Positions 31,105 through 41,548 of a stretch of DNA of 64,000 bases are shown piece by piece. Where the stretch lies: contig ML978127.1 in the NCBI GenBank assembly GCA_010015805.1, forward strand, positions 868,001-932,000. The letters run 5' to 3'. The notes under the pieces were generated by a model. That model saw nothing but the letters and a program-made list of their open reading frames with translations, did no database searches and was not told where the DNA came from. Within the stretch, counting starts at the first letter, position 1. Each line of letters begins with the position of its first letter. A program made the translations under genes and the position numbers. This DNA comes from Rhizodiscina lignyota. Its lineage: Eukaryota > Ascomycota > Dothideomycetes > Aulographales > Rhizodiscinaceae.

Positions 31105-31636
31105 AGGGGACGTGGGTTGATTCCACGCTCACAATGCCATCACTGAAGGAGTCGATGCTTGCTCGGCGCTTGTAAAGAGTCTGATATCTTGGACAACTGC
31201 ACATTGCGTTCCTGGGTATATCGCGAGTGGCTCATTGGATCATCCGGCGCTCTAATTCTGCGACTACATCTGTACAACCCATCGGTAGATGTAACTGGCT
31301 GCACTGCGATTTTAGCATCAAAGGACGCTATAGACTGCGGTAAAATTTGTCCAGATTAAGTATAGCTTGGCCAATCTCCAGCGTCGGACAGCTCATCTCA
31401 GCATCAGCCATCATAGGCTGATTCAAGTTCCACTTGGAGACCGGGCACAGGACAGCGCGATAGATGCGTCAACTTACACAAAGTTATACATATATATATA
31501 TATTCACGTAAGTATGCATCATGACGATCATCAGACGAAACAAGCTTTTTACAAGAAACATCCTCCACCTTCTCCCACGAGAGACTCAAATGATCCAAAG
31601 ATCACGTCCAAAATGCTCCCATCGTTTCGTGTTACC
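31105..31636. other. Convergent 3' spacer with short AT microsatellite
   Basis: These 532 bases lie between the stops of the GNAT gene and glucokinase. The only structure is an AT dinucleotide run at 31490-31503. No gene. Confidence 0.5.
31490..31503. repeat. (AT)7 microsatellite
   Basis: Seven AT units in a row in the 3' region of glucokinase. Confidence 0.7.
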
Positions 31637-33265
31637 CTATGCCGCAACGGACATCCTCCGTATCTGCTTCGCCGCCACCAGTGCAATCAGCGACGCCCCG
31701 ACACCGCTCCCGTCCTTCGCAATGCCTATCCTAACCCTCTTCTCCTGCTCCTTGATGCCGTCGATCTCTCGCAACGCCTCCCTCATCAGGTCCTCGAAGC
31801 CGGGGTAGAACTCGACCAGGCTGCCGTCGACGCCCACGTCAATGACGTCTTCTTCCGACGTGCCATCGCCCACCGTAGCGATTTCCAGCCGTCCAGAGCG
31901 GATGACGATCGCAGCGATGGCCACGGCAGCCAGGCGTGCCGCGCGCTTGCCGACGGCGGCGGAGATCAACTTAACCGCCTCTGCGTCCTCGATGCTGGCC
32001 GCACTGATGCCCAGTTCCCTGTTAAGCGCTTGTCTTGTGATCTTGAGGCCCTGGCTCGCATCGCCAGCCGCAGTCGATAAGAAGCTGGTATCCAATCCCC
32101 ACTGCTTGAAGAGGTTCGAGTTGTCGTGGATGTTCGTGGTCGTGTGCATGTCGTTCATGTTGCTGTTTTCGTCGCGGAACAGCGGGACCTTGCCTCCATC
32201 CTTCTCCAGCAGCGCTAGCAAGGCCCGACGGACGATTTCGCCCAAGAACATGCCGCTGACGCGCTTCTCGAACATCTGGATGCCGGGGTTTACAGATTCC
32301 TTGTCCAGGCTTTCGTCATACGGCGTATTTGGGAGGATGGAGAGCGGATTGTCGAAAGAGCCCCATTCGGTATTCACAATCATCTCGCCGGTGCTCTGGT
32401 CGTACTCGCCAATCTCACCCTTTTCAGCCGCCTTCTTGAGCTTGGTGATGCGGTCCAGCTTCTCGACGTACGCGCCATTCGTGCCAGTGCCGAAGATTGC
32501 TCCGAGAAGCGTGCCTGTCTTGCCTGGACTGGTATAGGAACGTGCCATGAGTGTTCCAACAGTATCGTTGACAAGAGCAGCGACGCGAACGGGAAGTTTT
32601 AGCTCGTCAATCTCATCCTGAAGCAGTTTACAGACATCCTTGCCGATTGCGTCCGCGATGTTGAAGCCCTTCGTCCATCTGATCAGCGTGCCTCTATTGA
32701 TGCCAATCTGGTGTACCGGGAACGAGAAGGTGAAGCCAAGGTCGAAAATATCTTCCTCCCTGACTGTTCCACCACCGGTCTCCACGCGCTCCAAGTGCCC
32801 AAAGTAATGGTCTTCATGGTGCTGCTTAAGGAATGACTCGATCTGCTTGGCGAGGAAAGCGAAGAGCTCCTTTGCCGTCTCGGCGGTCATGAGCTCGCGC
32901 GGGATGGGCACCTTGGACGTCTTGATGGAGAAGGTGGTGTTGCCGTGCAGTTGGACGGAGCAGACGCGGAAGTTTGTGCCTCCCAGGTCGACGGCCATGT
33001 AGAGTCCCTAAAGCAAGCCGTTACTACTAAAATTCTGTCTCCCATCCCATCCAGGGACGCGATTCAATGTTGTGGAATGATATAATACCTTCTCCGTCCC
33101 ATTCGGCACCGCCGTGACATACGTCGGAATCTGGCTCATGCTCGTCCCATCCTTCACCAAGCCCTCGTCCATCTCTCTCAGGAACTCCCGCACGCCCTTA
33201 TTCACATCCTCCGCCGAATACTCAAACTCCGCCGCAACACGGCGCGCCTCGTCTGCGAGAGCCAT
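31637..33265 (-). CDS. glkA: Glucokinase (hexokinase family)
   Basis: Two exons, 33265-33089 and 33007-31637, give 515 residues from the first ATG of the frame. The junction restores [34 protein letters not shown], the phosphate-1 loop. FTFSFPVHQIGINRGTLIRWTKGF is the sugar-binding block, ALVNDTVGTLMA holds the catalytic Asp, and IFGTGTNGAYVEK is the adenosine-side loop. The wording follows Aspergillus GlkA. It phosphorylates glucose in the cytosol. The reading frame continues 167 codons upstream of this ATG to 33766 with strong coding character and a membrane-like segment, but without another ATG; see the separate entry. Either translation starts at 33265 or an upstream exon supplies a start for a longer, membrane-anchored form. 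Confidence 0.93.
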
Positions 33266-33766
33266 GCTGCGCGCCGCCGACGGGTCGTAGAAGGTACCTT
33301 TGTGCTTCGTGTCCAGCTCTTGCCGGGGCTCTGCGCAAGTGTTCTCGAAGATGATGGTGGGCGCTTGCGAAGGGCAGGAGAGAGGCTGATCCGGCACTTT
33401 CGAGCGCGATTGGAATGTTGGGAGGTCGAATTGGTAGTTTAGCCGCGGGGCGAGGAACTGTACGAGCAGCAGGATGAGCACGAGGGCGATGGGCAGGAAT
33501 TGCGAGCGCGAGAGCAGCGAGTCGCGATCTGCTGTAGCCTTGTTCTTGTCCGCCTTCTTTTCCTTGCGCTCACTCTCATCAAAAGACGCGACCTGGTCCC
33601 TAAATTCAGTCCTGAAGCTGTAGAGGTCTTCGCTTCTGAGAGAAGGGACGGTAGCCCGCCGGCGGGCAGCAACTCGTTGGGACGTCAATGCTGCTGATGC
33701 TGGGTGGTATGCCCGCTCCGCGGGAACACGATGCAGAGTGATGTAGGTAGCAGTCGTAACGGGCAC
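33266..33766 (-). other. In-frame open extension upstream of glucokinase with a predicted membrane span
   Basis: These 167 codons are open and in frame with glucokinase. Codon third positions are heavily G/C (runs such as ATC ATC TTC GAG AAC), as in real exons. The translation has an acidic-basic helix (SFDESERKEKKADKNK), a clear hydrophobic span (FLPIALVLILLLVQFLAPRL, about 33440-33500) and a linker to MALADEARRVAAEF. No ATG occurs; the frame opens at GTG after a TGA. Possible splice acceptors are CTCTCAG near 33626 and GCTGAG near 33769, so a 5' exon between 33.8 and 34.2 kb could join it. A long leader with chance openness is the alternative. Confidence 0.45.
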
Positions 33767-35206
33767 GGCTCAGCCCAGAACTTTTTACGGCGCCGGGCCC
33801 AATTGGCGATCGTGGAATCGCGCGGCCAGGACAAGGTGGGGTAGAGGTGCAGATGTGGTCAGCTGGGGTTCGATGTCGTAGTCGCTTCCACCCGTCCCTT
33901 GGTGCTCAGCAGAAATGGATAAAAGAGAGCAATTGAGCATTGAATGATCGAATATAGGACAGCTGGTAGCAGGATGACGCGTCGAAGAGATATACAGATC
34001 CAGCAGGCTCGAAGTGATGGAAAGGAGGGATTGTTTGCGGCTGAGCTGCGGAGATGTTTGCTGCCTGCGGCGCCCCGAGTCTCGTCTCCGCGCGGCAAGG
34101 CCCGTTGCAGCTGGCATTGGTTGAGCATCACGAGAGACATATGGGCTACCGAAAGACGGAAGGCTGCAGAAGGACCTGACAGCCTGAGATGAAGTCACCT
34201 GAACACCGTGAAGTTGTTTTCAACTGCTTTCTTCGAAAGCTATGTATCTGCCGCCCCTAAAATCACATTTTGGCTTCTTCAACCACCAATACTTTTCAAC
34301 CTGCCTCAACTTCCTTTCCCATGGTCAAGCCATGGACATGCTCGCTACAGGCTGGGTCGAATCACCCCGTGTACGAAGCCTGCCAACCATTCCCCCTGTA
34401 TAGACAGAAGAAGCACAACCTCATCGTCATGCCAGATCTGCCGTGATCGCCAGTGAAAATTTGGAAGATGACAAACAAGCTTGTCACTGCTTCCATAATG
34501 CAAATTGTAACATGCAAAATCAAAAAAGGGGGAGGTGAAGAGAATGCCAAAAGAGGTCGTGAGAGATGGGAATCCCTCAAGTCAACCGATGCAAGAAGAG
34601 AAAAATTAGGGGTATGGCGGACCACGATGCAGGGGCAGGAAAAGGGGCTGGGGGATTGTGCTATTGTGACAAGTCGTGTCCGTATGTACGTGCTGATCTG
34701 AAAAAGAGAGGAAAACCAGGAGCCAGTCCCATTCGTGTGCCGTGGACCGACCCGTATTTTGCAAAGAGGGTACAGAGTCTTGTCGTGTGAACCATCCGTG
34801 CCCAAACCACCAACCGATCTATGTTTCATTACAGGATACTGCAGAAGTGCAGAGAGAAAAAGTGAAAAGGGGCCATGCTTCTTGCTTTGGGTTGTCAAAG
34901 ATCCAAGCCATCCGCCGCGCATTAAACTATTATGGACAAGACGTCGCGGTGGTGTTTGCGTAGAAGTTGATGATCAATTAGAAAGGTGTAACTCCCAAAC
35001 TCCGTGCTCCAAAGGCCCAGGTGTGCGTGAATAGTCGTGTGGGGAGAGGAGACAATCGTAGACGGAGAGTTTTGAGTCGGAAGGCAATGAAGCAGTTGCT
35101 CGAGCTCGCAGAATTGAAAGTCAATAACCAGAACCGCATGCGTTCACCCTCAGGTTCAACCGTCGGCCTAACCGTGACTGCGAGTGAGGGTCGTAGAGGC
35201 GAGAAT
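33767..35206. other. Spacer upstream of glucokinase
   Basis: These 1.44 kb contain the glucokinase leader (short uORF-like frames at 33785-34140 on the minus strand) and the 3' region of the ketopantoate-reductase-like gene. No other gene is supported. Confidence 0.4.
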
Positions 35207-37799
35207 TTAACCTCGAACGCCGGCAGGCTGCCTAGGATCGAGGCTACTTGAGCTGCTATGAGCACTGGGCTCGGAATCTAGCTGAGCGCTAGCGCCGCTA
35301 TCACCACTCTCCGGACCGCTAGCGCTCGCACTTCCAGTCAGACTGCGAACTTGAGGACTCTTTTTAGGCAGATAAAGGTTGCTCACCCCAGCTTCTTGCT
35401 CAACCTGATGCGGCGCTACCGCATTTCCGTGGCCTGGCGGGTGGCGTGGCATCGGTTGTCTCATCCCGTTCGGCATTCCATTCGGCATTCCATTCGGCGC
35501 TCCATTCGGCACTCCATTCGGCATCGGCATTCCGTTTGGCATTCCATTCGGAGGAGATGGTCTCTTGCCAGGCATACCATTCGGAGGGGCATAGCCATTC
35601 GGTGGCGAGGGTCGCTGACCCGGTGGTCGACCATGTCCAGGACTCAGAGGATTTCCAGGCGATTGAGACTGTCGACGAGTCATTGTTGGATAGCCTCCGT
35701 TTCCTCCAAATCCAGGAATGCGTTGAAACTCGTCCAATCGAGCAGCAGTCAGAGAATTCGTGCGCGATTCATGTCCAAGGGTTTGACGGTCGACATTTCC
35801 GTACCGGTTGGAGGAATAACTCATCAAAGCGTTTTGCATGAGGGAATCACCGAGGTTTGGAATGTCTTGCATCACTCTAGCACTCGTCCGGTTCCTGTTT
35901 CTGCCAAAGGGATTCCTGCTACCACGTGAGGGTGGAGCATCCATGCTTGCCCTGCCAGGTCCACGACGGTTTCTCCGAGATGTGACACTCATCATGTCGA
36001 AATTGTCATCCAACGGTGGCTGGTTCGGGCGAGCTTCCATGGGGTCGAAGTAGTCCTCGTCCTCATCATCGTCGAAGCCTCCTGCTTGTGATCTCGGCGG
36101 TGCCGGAGGAGGTGGTGGCATCCTCTGCTGATTCCGCCTCATGTTGTACTCTTGCTCACGCAGAGCAAGCTCCTTCTGCCGCAGCATCAACTCTCGTTCT
36201 CTGATGGCAAGATCACTCGACGACGAAGCCGCCATGCCCTCTCCGTAGACACCGCCCGGTCCTTCAGTAGCACCACCCTCAGCAACAGAGTCGTAGAGCA
36301 TAACGTGACTGAATTCCTCCAGGTCGTTTCCTTCCGGCGACGGACGTCTATTGCCAGGAGCCTGTCCGTTTGGAGCGTATCCGTTAGGAGGACCACGAGG
36401 GAATCCATTCGGTGGTCCTCTCCTCATGTGTGGCGGTGGTGGTCCATTCATTGAGGGCGCTCTGCCGCCAGCAGGCCGCATTCCATTTTTCATCGGCATA
36501 CCTCCATTCATAGGACCATTCATAGGACCGTTCATAGGACCATTTCGTGACGCTACTGCGGATGACATGCGTGGAGGCGGCTGAATCGTTGTCGGCGATG
36601 TTGGTGCCGCTTCCATCCGAGTCTGATTGACGATGTTCATGTTGCAGAGCACCGCATAAAGCGACTCAATGCGTGGGACGGTGACACCGGCTTGCTCTGC
36701 GAGTCTTATGGGAGCACCAAAGTAAGTTTCCACCTCCATGGGTCTCCTCGCCATGTAGTCTTGATACATGATGCTTTGTGCCTCGTTAGGACGAAGCATC
36801 TCCTCGATAACCCTCTCGCGGAAGTCTTCGGGGAACTTGCAGCCTTGAGCGTGTGCCAAATTGAGTAGCTCATCCATTATGCCCGTTATGACGGGACGGA
36901 CTCCAGTCTTGTTGAATAGCTCAGCATGGTTTGGAGTCTCAAAGATGACGCTCGTGGTGTGGAAGGCAATTGGTCTGTGAGAAGTCTGTTTAGTAGGACT
37001 GTGCATTTGTTATTGAGAACGCTTCACTCACCCAATCATTCGCTCGTATTGCTGTTGCCGGATGTTCTCAGAGACTCTGCACTCTACTTGCCCAGAGCTC
37101 AATGTCATGGCCAAGGCGTCCGACATATCAGACAAGATCTGTTGAGGAACACCGCGTTGCTTGTTGGCAGCGCCAACCCAGATGTCCGTTGCGCCTTTGT
37201 GTTCGAACTCGCTTGCCCCCAGTTGAACAAGCTCCGCACCCGACACCAATGACAGCACAATGTTTGTTGGGAAGCGCTCCTCAAGATATGTCTCGATGCC
37301 GAGTGAATGTGTGGTGTTGATTAGGATGCAGGTGTGTTGGGGAGCAACAACGTTCTCGACGATGGAGGCAAGATCGTAAACATCGGGCAGCGCCTTCACG
37401 CAGAGGAGGACGTAATCGAACGATCCGCCCGCGGCCTTTGCAGCTTGGGCCGCTTCTTCCGGTGTCCTGACGACTTTACGATACAATTAGAGTGTTCAAG
37501 GATGGGGAGGAAGATTCACTTACCAGAATGTGGTCTGAACCGCTCGTTGCCAAATAATTTCGACCTGAGCACGCTCTGATTAGTACGACCGTGCACCAAT
37601 GGCGAGCGTCAGTGCGAATGTTTACTTACTTGAACGAGATGCCGTATTGTGACACGCTCTCGTAGCCGGACTTCCACACGAGAGTGACGTCGCAAGCGTT
37701 GGTTGCTTGCAGTCGCCATGACAGAAAGGCGGAGACGGCATTGCCGCCAACTGCAGCGCAGGTCAAGTTAGCCTTGGGGCGGTCTCTCATTGCTGGCAT
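35207..37799 (-). CDS. Ketopantoate reductase-like (PanE/ApbA family) protein with long disordered tail
   Basis: Four exons: 37799-37630, 37564-37524, 37473-37032 and 36974-35207, giving 806 residues. The N-terminal part (CAAVGGNAVSAFLSWRL) is a Rossmann motif with an altered glycine loop, followed by FDYVLLCVKALPD and the NNG-like ILINTTHSLGIE. The C-terminal reductase helices run QQQYERMIGPIAFHTTSVIFET to MNIVNQTRM (about residue 340). The remaining 460 residues are low complexity: Pro/Asn/Gly/Met repeats (NGPMNGPMNG, PNGMPNGM), a short charged coil (RERELMLRQKELALREQEYNMRR) and Ser/Arg-rich stretches. PanE proper makes pantoate for CoA; these long fungal relatives are a separate branch of unknown role. 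All splice phases fit. CACCATGCC is a good start context. Confidence 0.85.
35455..35625. repeat. Tandem PNGMPNG-coding repeat
   Basis: About 14 imperfect 9-15 base units built on CATTCGG/TCCATTCGG encode the Asn-Gly-Met-Pro repeat in the tail of the reductase-like protein. A second short array (TAGGACCATTCA units) lies at 36506-36542. Confidence 0.65.
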
Positions 37800-40700
37800 G
37801 GTGAAGAAAGGATCTCGAGGTGAGTGTTGTAGGAAAGCAGAAGAGACGCGAGGTGCGAAGCCGAGAAAGAGCTCGGAGGGCTAGGAGAGAAAAGTGGAGA
37901 GGCGAGACATTGTGGCTTCATTGGAGTGCTGGCTCGCGATAAACGCACCTGAAAGGATACGCAAGCGTGCACTCGTCGGCGCCATGAGTACCGATTGCGG
38001 CCGCAGGCCTTTTAGATATCAGAGCGGTGTGCGCAGGCTGTATTGCGGCGGGAGTGTTCTGGTTGTTGTTATGGTGGTGCTGCTCGCGCTGCGTTGCGTT
38101 GCTGTGAAGAGACAGATCCTTGCGCGACGTTGGGAAGTGTTGGCCGCGGGCACGGACGCCGCCTGCTTGCTCTGCTGCTTGCTGGCGGGTGAAAGAAACG
38201 AGCGAACGCAGAATCAAAGGACCTGAGCTCGGCCTCGACCCGCAAAGCGACTTGGCTTGACACGACAGCGACTGTGGGATGGGTAACGAGGGTGTGTGCG
38301 AGAGAGTGCGTGCGTGCGTGGATGGAGGTCGGCGGGAGAGGAGGAGTTAAGGTTCAGGTTGGCAGCGTTTGCAGGCGGGCGCGAGTGGAGAGCGCACTGG
38401 CGGCGTGCAGGGAGCAGAGGGCAGCGCGCTCCGTAAGTGGGCCAGCATGCACTTGCAGAGGATAGGTAGCAGTATGCTCTGTCAGAGCAGCCCGATGCAG
38501 CAGGATCAACTGTGATATTCGTGCTCGCACCGCTGCGTCTACTCCGCGTGCGCGTCCGCAGCTATTTTCACGGCGGCAAGAAGCCGCGCTGGGCTGTGAT
38601 ATGGACTATGGAAAGCCTCGACCGAGCGTGCTCTCTGTACTGCTGCTGGCTGGCGCGGGCTCCTGCAAGCACTTCGGCATGCGCGTGTGGACATACTCTC
38701 CATGGGACATGTCTACTCCGTCCAGGCATCAGAGCTTGCATGGACCACAGGCGCGCTCAAAGCGCCGTAATAGGCCCTCCTCACCACCACCGCCGCCGCT
38801 CGATTGGCCACGACGAGGCATTGGAGGCAGCTTCTCGTCTCGCATATCTTCCGGCTCCGCCTATACACAAATGCACATCCCACACGTTGTCCTCCCTCGT
38901 CGCCACCAGACCCTGATTTCTTGTACATATCTCGAGTCGACATGGGGCAATGCATCCATCCGAGCATCAGGACGACCTAGCTCCGGACACATTCTACACA
39001 CTACAGTCACTCCGTTGCGCGGCCCATCTCGCACGAGCAGTGCGCTCCTCGTCGTGAATCAGATTGCCAGGCCCGGACGGCGATGCGCATCACCATCCTC
39101 ACCCTGCCTGAGCCTCCAGTGTCCCATGTCCATTGATCAATTGCGGAAGCATCCGGTATTTGACGTGCGCGCAATGGCCAGCCTCCCACGATGTCGGGAT
39201 GCGTGCGAAACGAGTGACGACAGTGGCCTCACGCCCGCTAGCCCCGAAGCGCGCTGGCGGCCACGCTCCGCCAGGCTCTCCCTGCCCGTGCTCATTTCGC
39301 ACTCGCACTCGCCATTCCTCTGAGCCGCCTGGCCTGGCGTCGAGCCCATCGAGATACACATTCAAGCGCCGTTGAGCCCCCTTTACCGCTCAGATAAGGA
39401 CTTACCCGCCAGAAGAGTGAAGCGACGCTGTCCCTTCCGGCAAGGGACGACGCACACAGCCACCTGCACCTCAGCGGCGAGAGCCCCTGATATCACGACA
39501 TCGCGCTGCTCGAGTTCTCGCTCTGCACCACGATATTGTTTCAGGATCCCGCTGTCGCAGAGATGACAGCTCAATCTGAATCTTCCACCACCGCTCTCCC
39601 TGCTGAAACGAAAATAGAAAAGTCCCGCCACGTCCCCGCCGATCAGACGCCTGGAAGGCGCCTCCATGTCCGCCACACGCATGGGCACTACCGAACTCGG
39701 GCGCTGGACGTCACTTTGAGACAGCAATACTCGAGTCATGGTGGACAACACCTGTTCGGTACCCTAGGCAATAGCTTTCAAAATTATCACTTTAGCTAGA
39801 GCACAAGACGTCTAAACGCTCTAGCCTCGTAACCTTTCTCCATCCTGCCTGTCGGTCCGAAGCGTCAAGCCACTCGTTCTATCGTCTTTCTCCTTTCAGA
39901 ATTCTTCGAAGCGCCCAATGAGATTGCGCGCGACGTTTTGCAGGATACTGCATCCTATCGGCGCCTCTTTTGCTGCATTCTTTTTCGCACTCATCTCCGC
40001 GCCCTGCCATCTGAATCAAGTTTTTGGAAGTTTGACAGGGCCTATGCGCTTCTCAATGTGGTCTTTTGCCCCCGGATGGCGATCATCCGAGTTGTCACTA
40101 CGCACGTTCTTCGCTGGCCAACAAGTCCTTCGAGAGCTTTGAACTTCCTCACCCACAGCCCGGCGAACGTCCAGAATGTGGCAATCGAATTTCAAACGAA
40201 ATGCCATGCTCGTGGCCATCGTGGCATTTCTCTATACGAATACGCTGAGTGGCGATGGCCATTGCCGGCCCTGCAGCATCGCGTCGATCAAACGATAGAC
40301 TGCTCCCACGCCTCTGCCCATCGTCCACCAGTTTCAGCATCGCATTGTGAATATCGCATTGTGAGGTTTTGCCTCCATGTATCATCATTTCCATTCTGGC
40401 GTCTCAGACTCGTCCTTTTTTTCTCCTACCCAACGCACGCCAACCCAATAGCCAAGCCACACCCGCCTTTTCGATAATAAGGCCAATTCAGGGTCTGCCC
40501 TGCCTATTTCGTCGAATTCGGGTCCTGACCTGTTCGTTCTCGAACACTTTTTGGCTCGGTGCCGTTGGCCTAAACCCCGGCCCTATCACCTCCTCATTTG
40601 CCGTCGACTGCAGTTTGCCTATCAGTCTGCCCTCCCACGGACCTGACTCCGCCAATCCCTATCTACAAACGCTCCAAACGGGCGCAGGAGACCCTCAGGA

Positions 40701-41548
40701 CCAACGTTCCTGCGTGCTCCACATTTTCCCCAACCTTCTGGTTGTTAAGCCCCAGGAGCCTAGGATTCGTCCAAGTAATCGTATTTTTTTTCGATCCTCA
40801 CGGATGATTTCAAACGTGTCGGTGAGTCCTGTCAGTGAGCAGGCCCAGGATGTCACTTGCCAGATTTTCTCGCCTAAGACCAAGCTTTCGCACCGTACAT
40901 CTCAGCTCACTCACCGGCCTCGCGGGCCTTGAGATCCAGTCCCCGGAGGAGATCTCATACCGAGCACGTAAGCATCCAAGGCACAACCCCAACAGAGACA
41001 GAGACACCCCAGCATTCGACTGTGTCGCTGCTTAGCGCAAGGAGGCAATCTCCGCCACGTTCCGCCGTCAGGGCCTTCCTGGCCAAGTATAGGCCAAAAT
41101 TGCCGACTCCGACACCAGCGCAGAAAATGCATCTCGAGAGGTTGGGGAACAGTCAGATCAATCGAGCATGGTCACGTAATTCTGGGACCACGCGATACGT
41201 TGGCATGTCACTTAAGGGGCGAATCTTATGAGGCTAAAGAGAGTGAGGGAAGATGTGCTTGCCCTGCAGAGGCAAGATGTACCTGGTTTCCATGCTTTAA
41301 TCCTGAGAGAAGCAGGCATTTAGAGTACAAGCTGTAGACGATTCCATCCATCCATCCGTTCGTCGCCGTACCCAAATTTCAAGATAACAGACCCCATCGC
41401 AATTTTTGGAGAAAGTGTGAGATGGGTGTTCTCACGACACTGCTGAAACATTCGCAAAGTTGTGCGCAGCTCTGTAAGAAAAGAGAAAGTGTCCACCTGC
41501 TGCTTGTTCACTAGCATAGTGATTAGTGGACGGCGCCTTGAGAGCTGC
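37800..41548. other. 3.7 kb interval without a firm gene
   Basis: The left part is the promoter of the reductase-like gene. The rest is GC-rich, with many open frames on both strands but no protein-like run. A pyrimidine-rich stretch at 40.37-40.80 kb looks like a 5' leader. Around 40.80-41.23 kb there are possible small exons (an ATG at 40850 opening a presequence-like MSLARFSRLRPSFRT, a GTAAGC donor at 40978, and the frame RKEAISATFRRQGLPGQV after a TTAG acceptor), but I could not join them into one consistent frame. I therefore leave it uncalled. Confidence 0.35.

Noticed and set aside
31842-32537. 231-codon plus-strand frame
   Set aside because: It is the antisense shadow of glucokinase.
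33785-34198. 137-codon minus-strand frame upstream of glucokinase
   Set aside because: It begins with GTG, has no domain and looks like leader sequence; it could contain a 5' exon for the glucokinase extension, but no splice pair is convincing.
35455-35625. CRISPR-like or transposon-end repeats
   Set aside because: The repeated units are codon-sized and encode the Pro/Asn/Gly/Met tail of the reductase-like protein.
38601-39323. 240-codon plus-strand frame
   Set aside because: Composition is Arg/Ser/Pro/His-rich noise from GC-rich DNA, and both strands are equally open.
39938-40477. 179-codon plus-strand frame
   Set aside because: No domain and no coding bias; probably leader or intergenic DNA.
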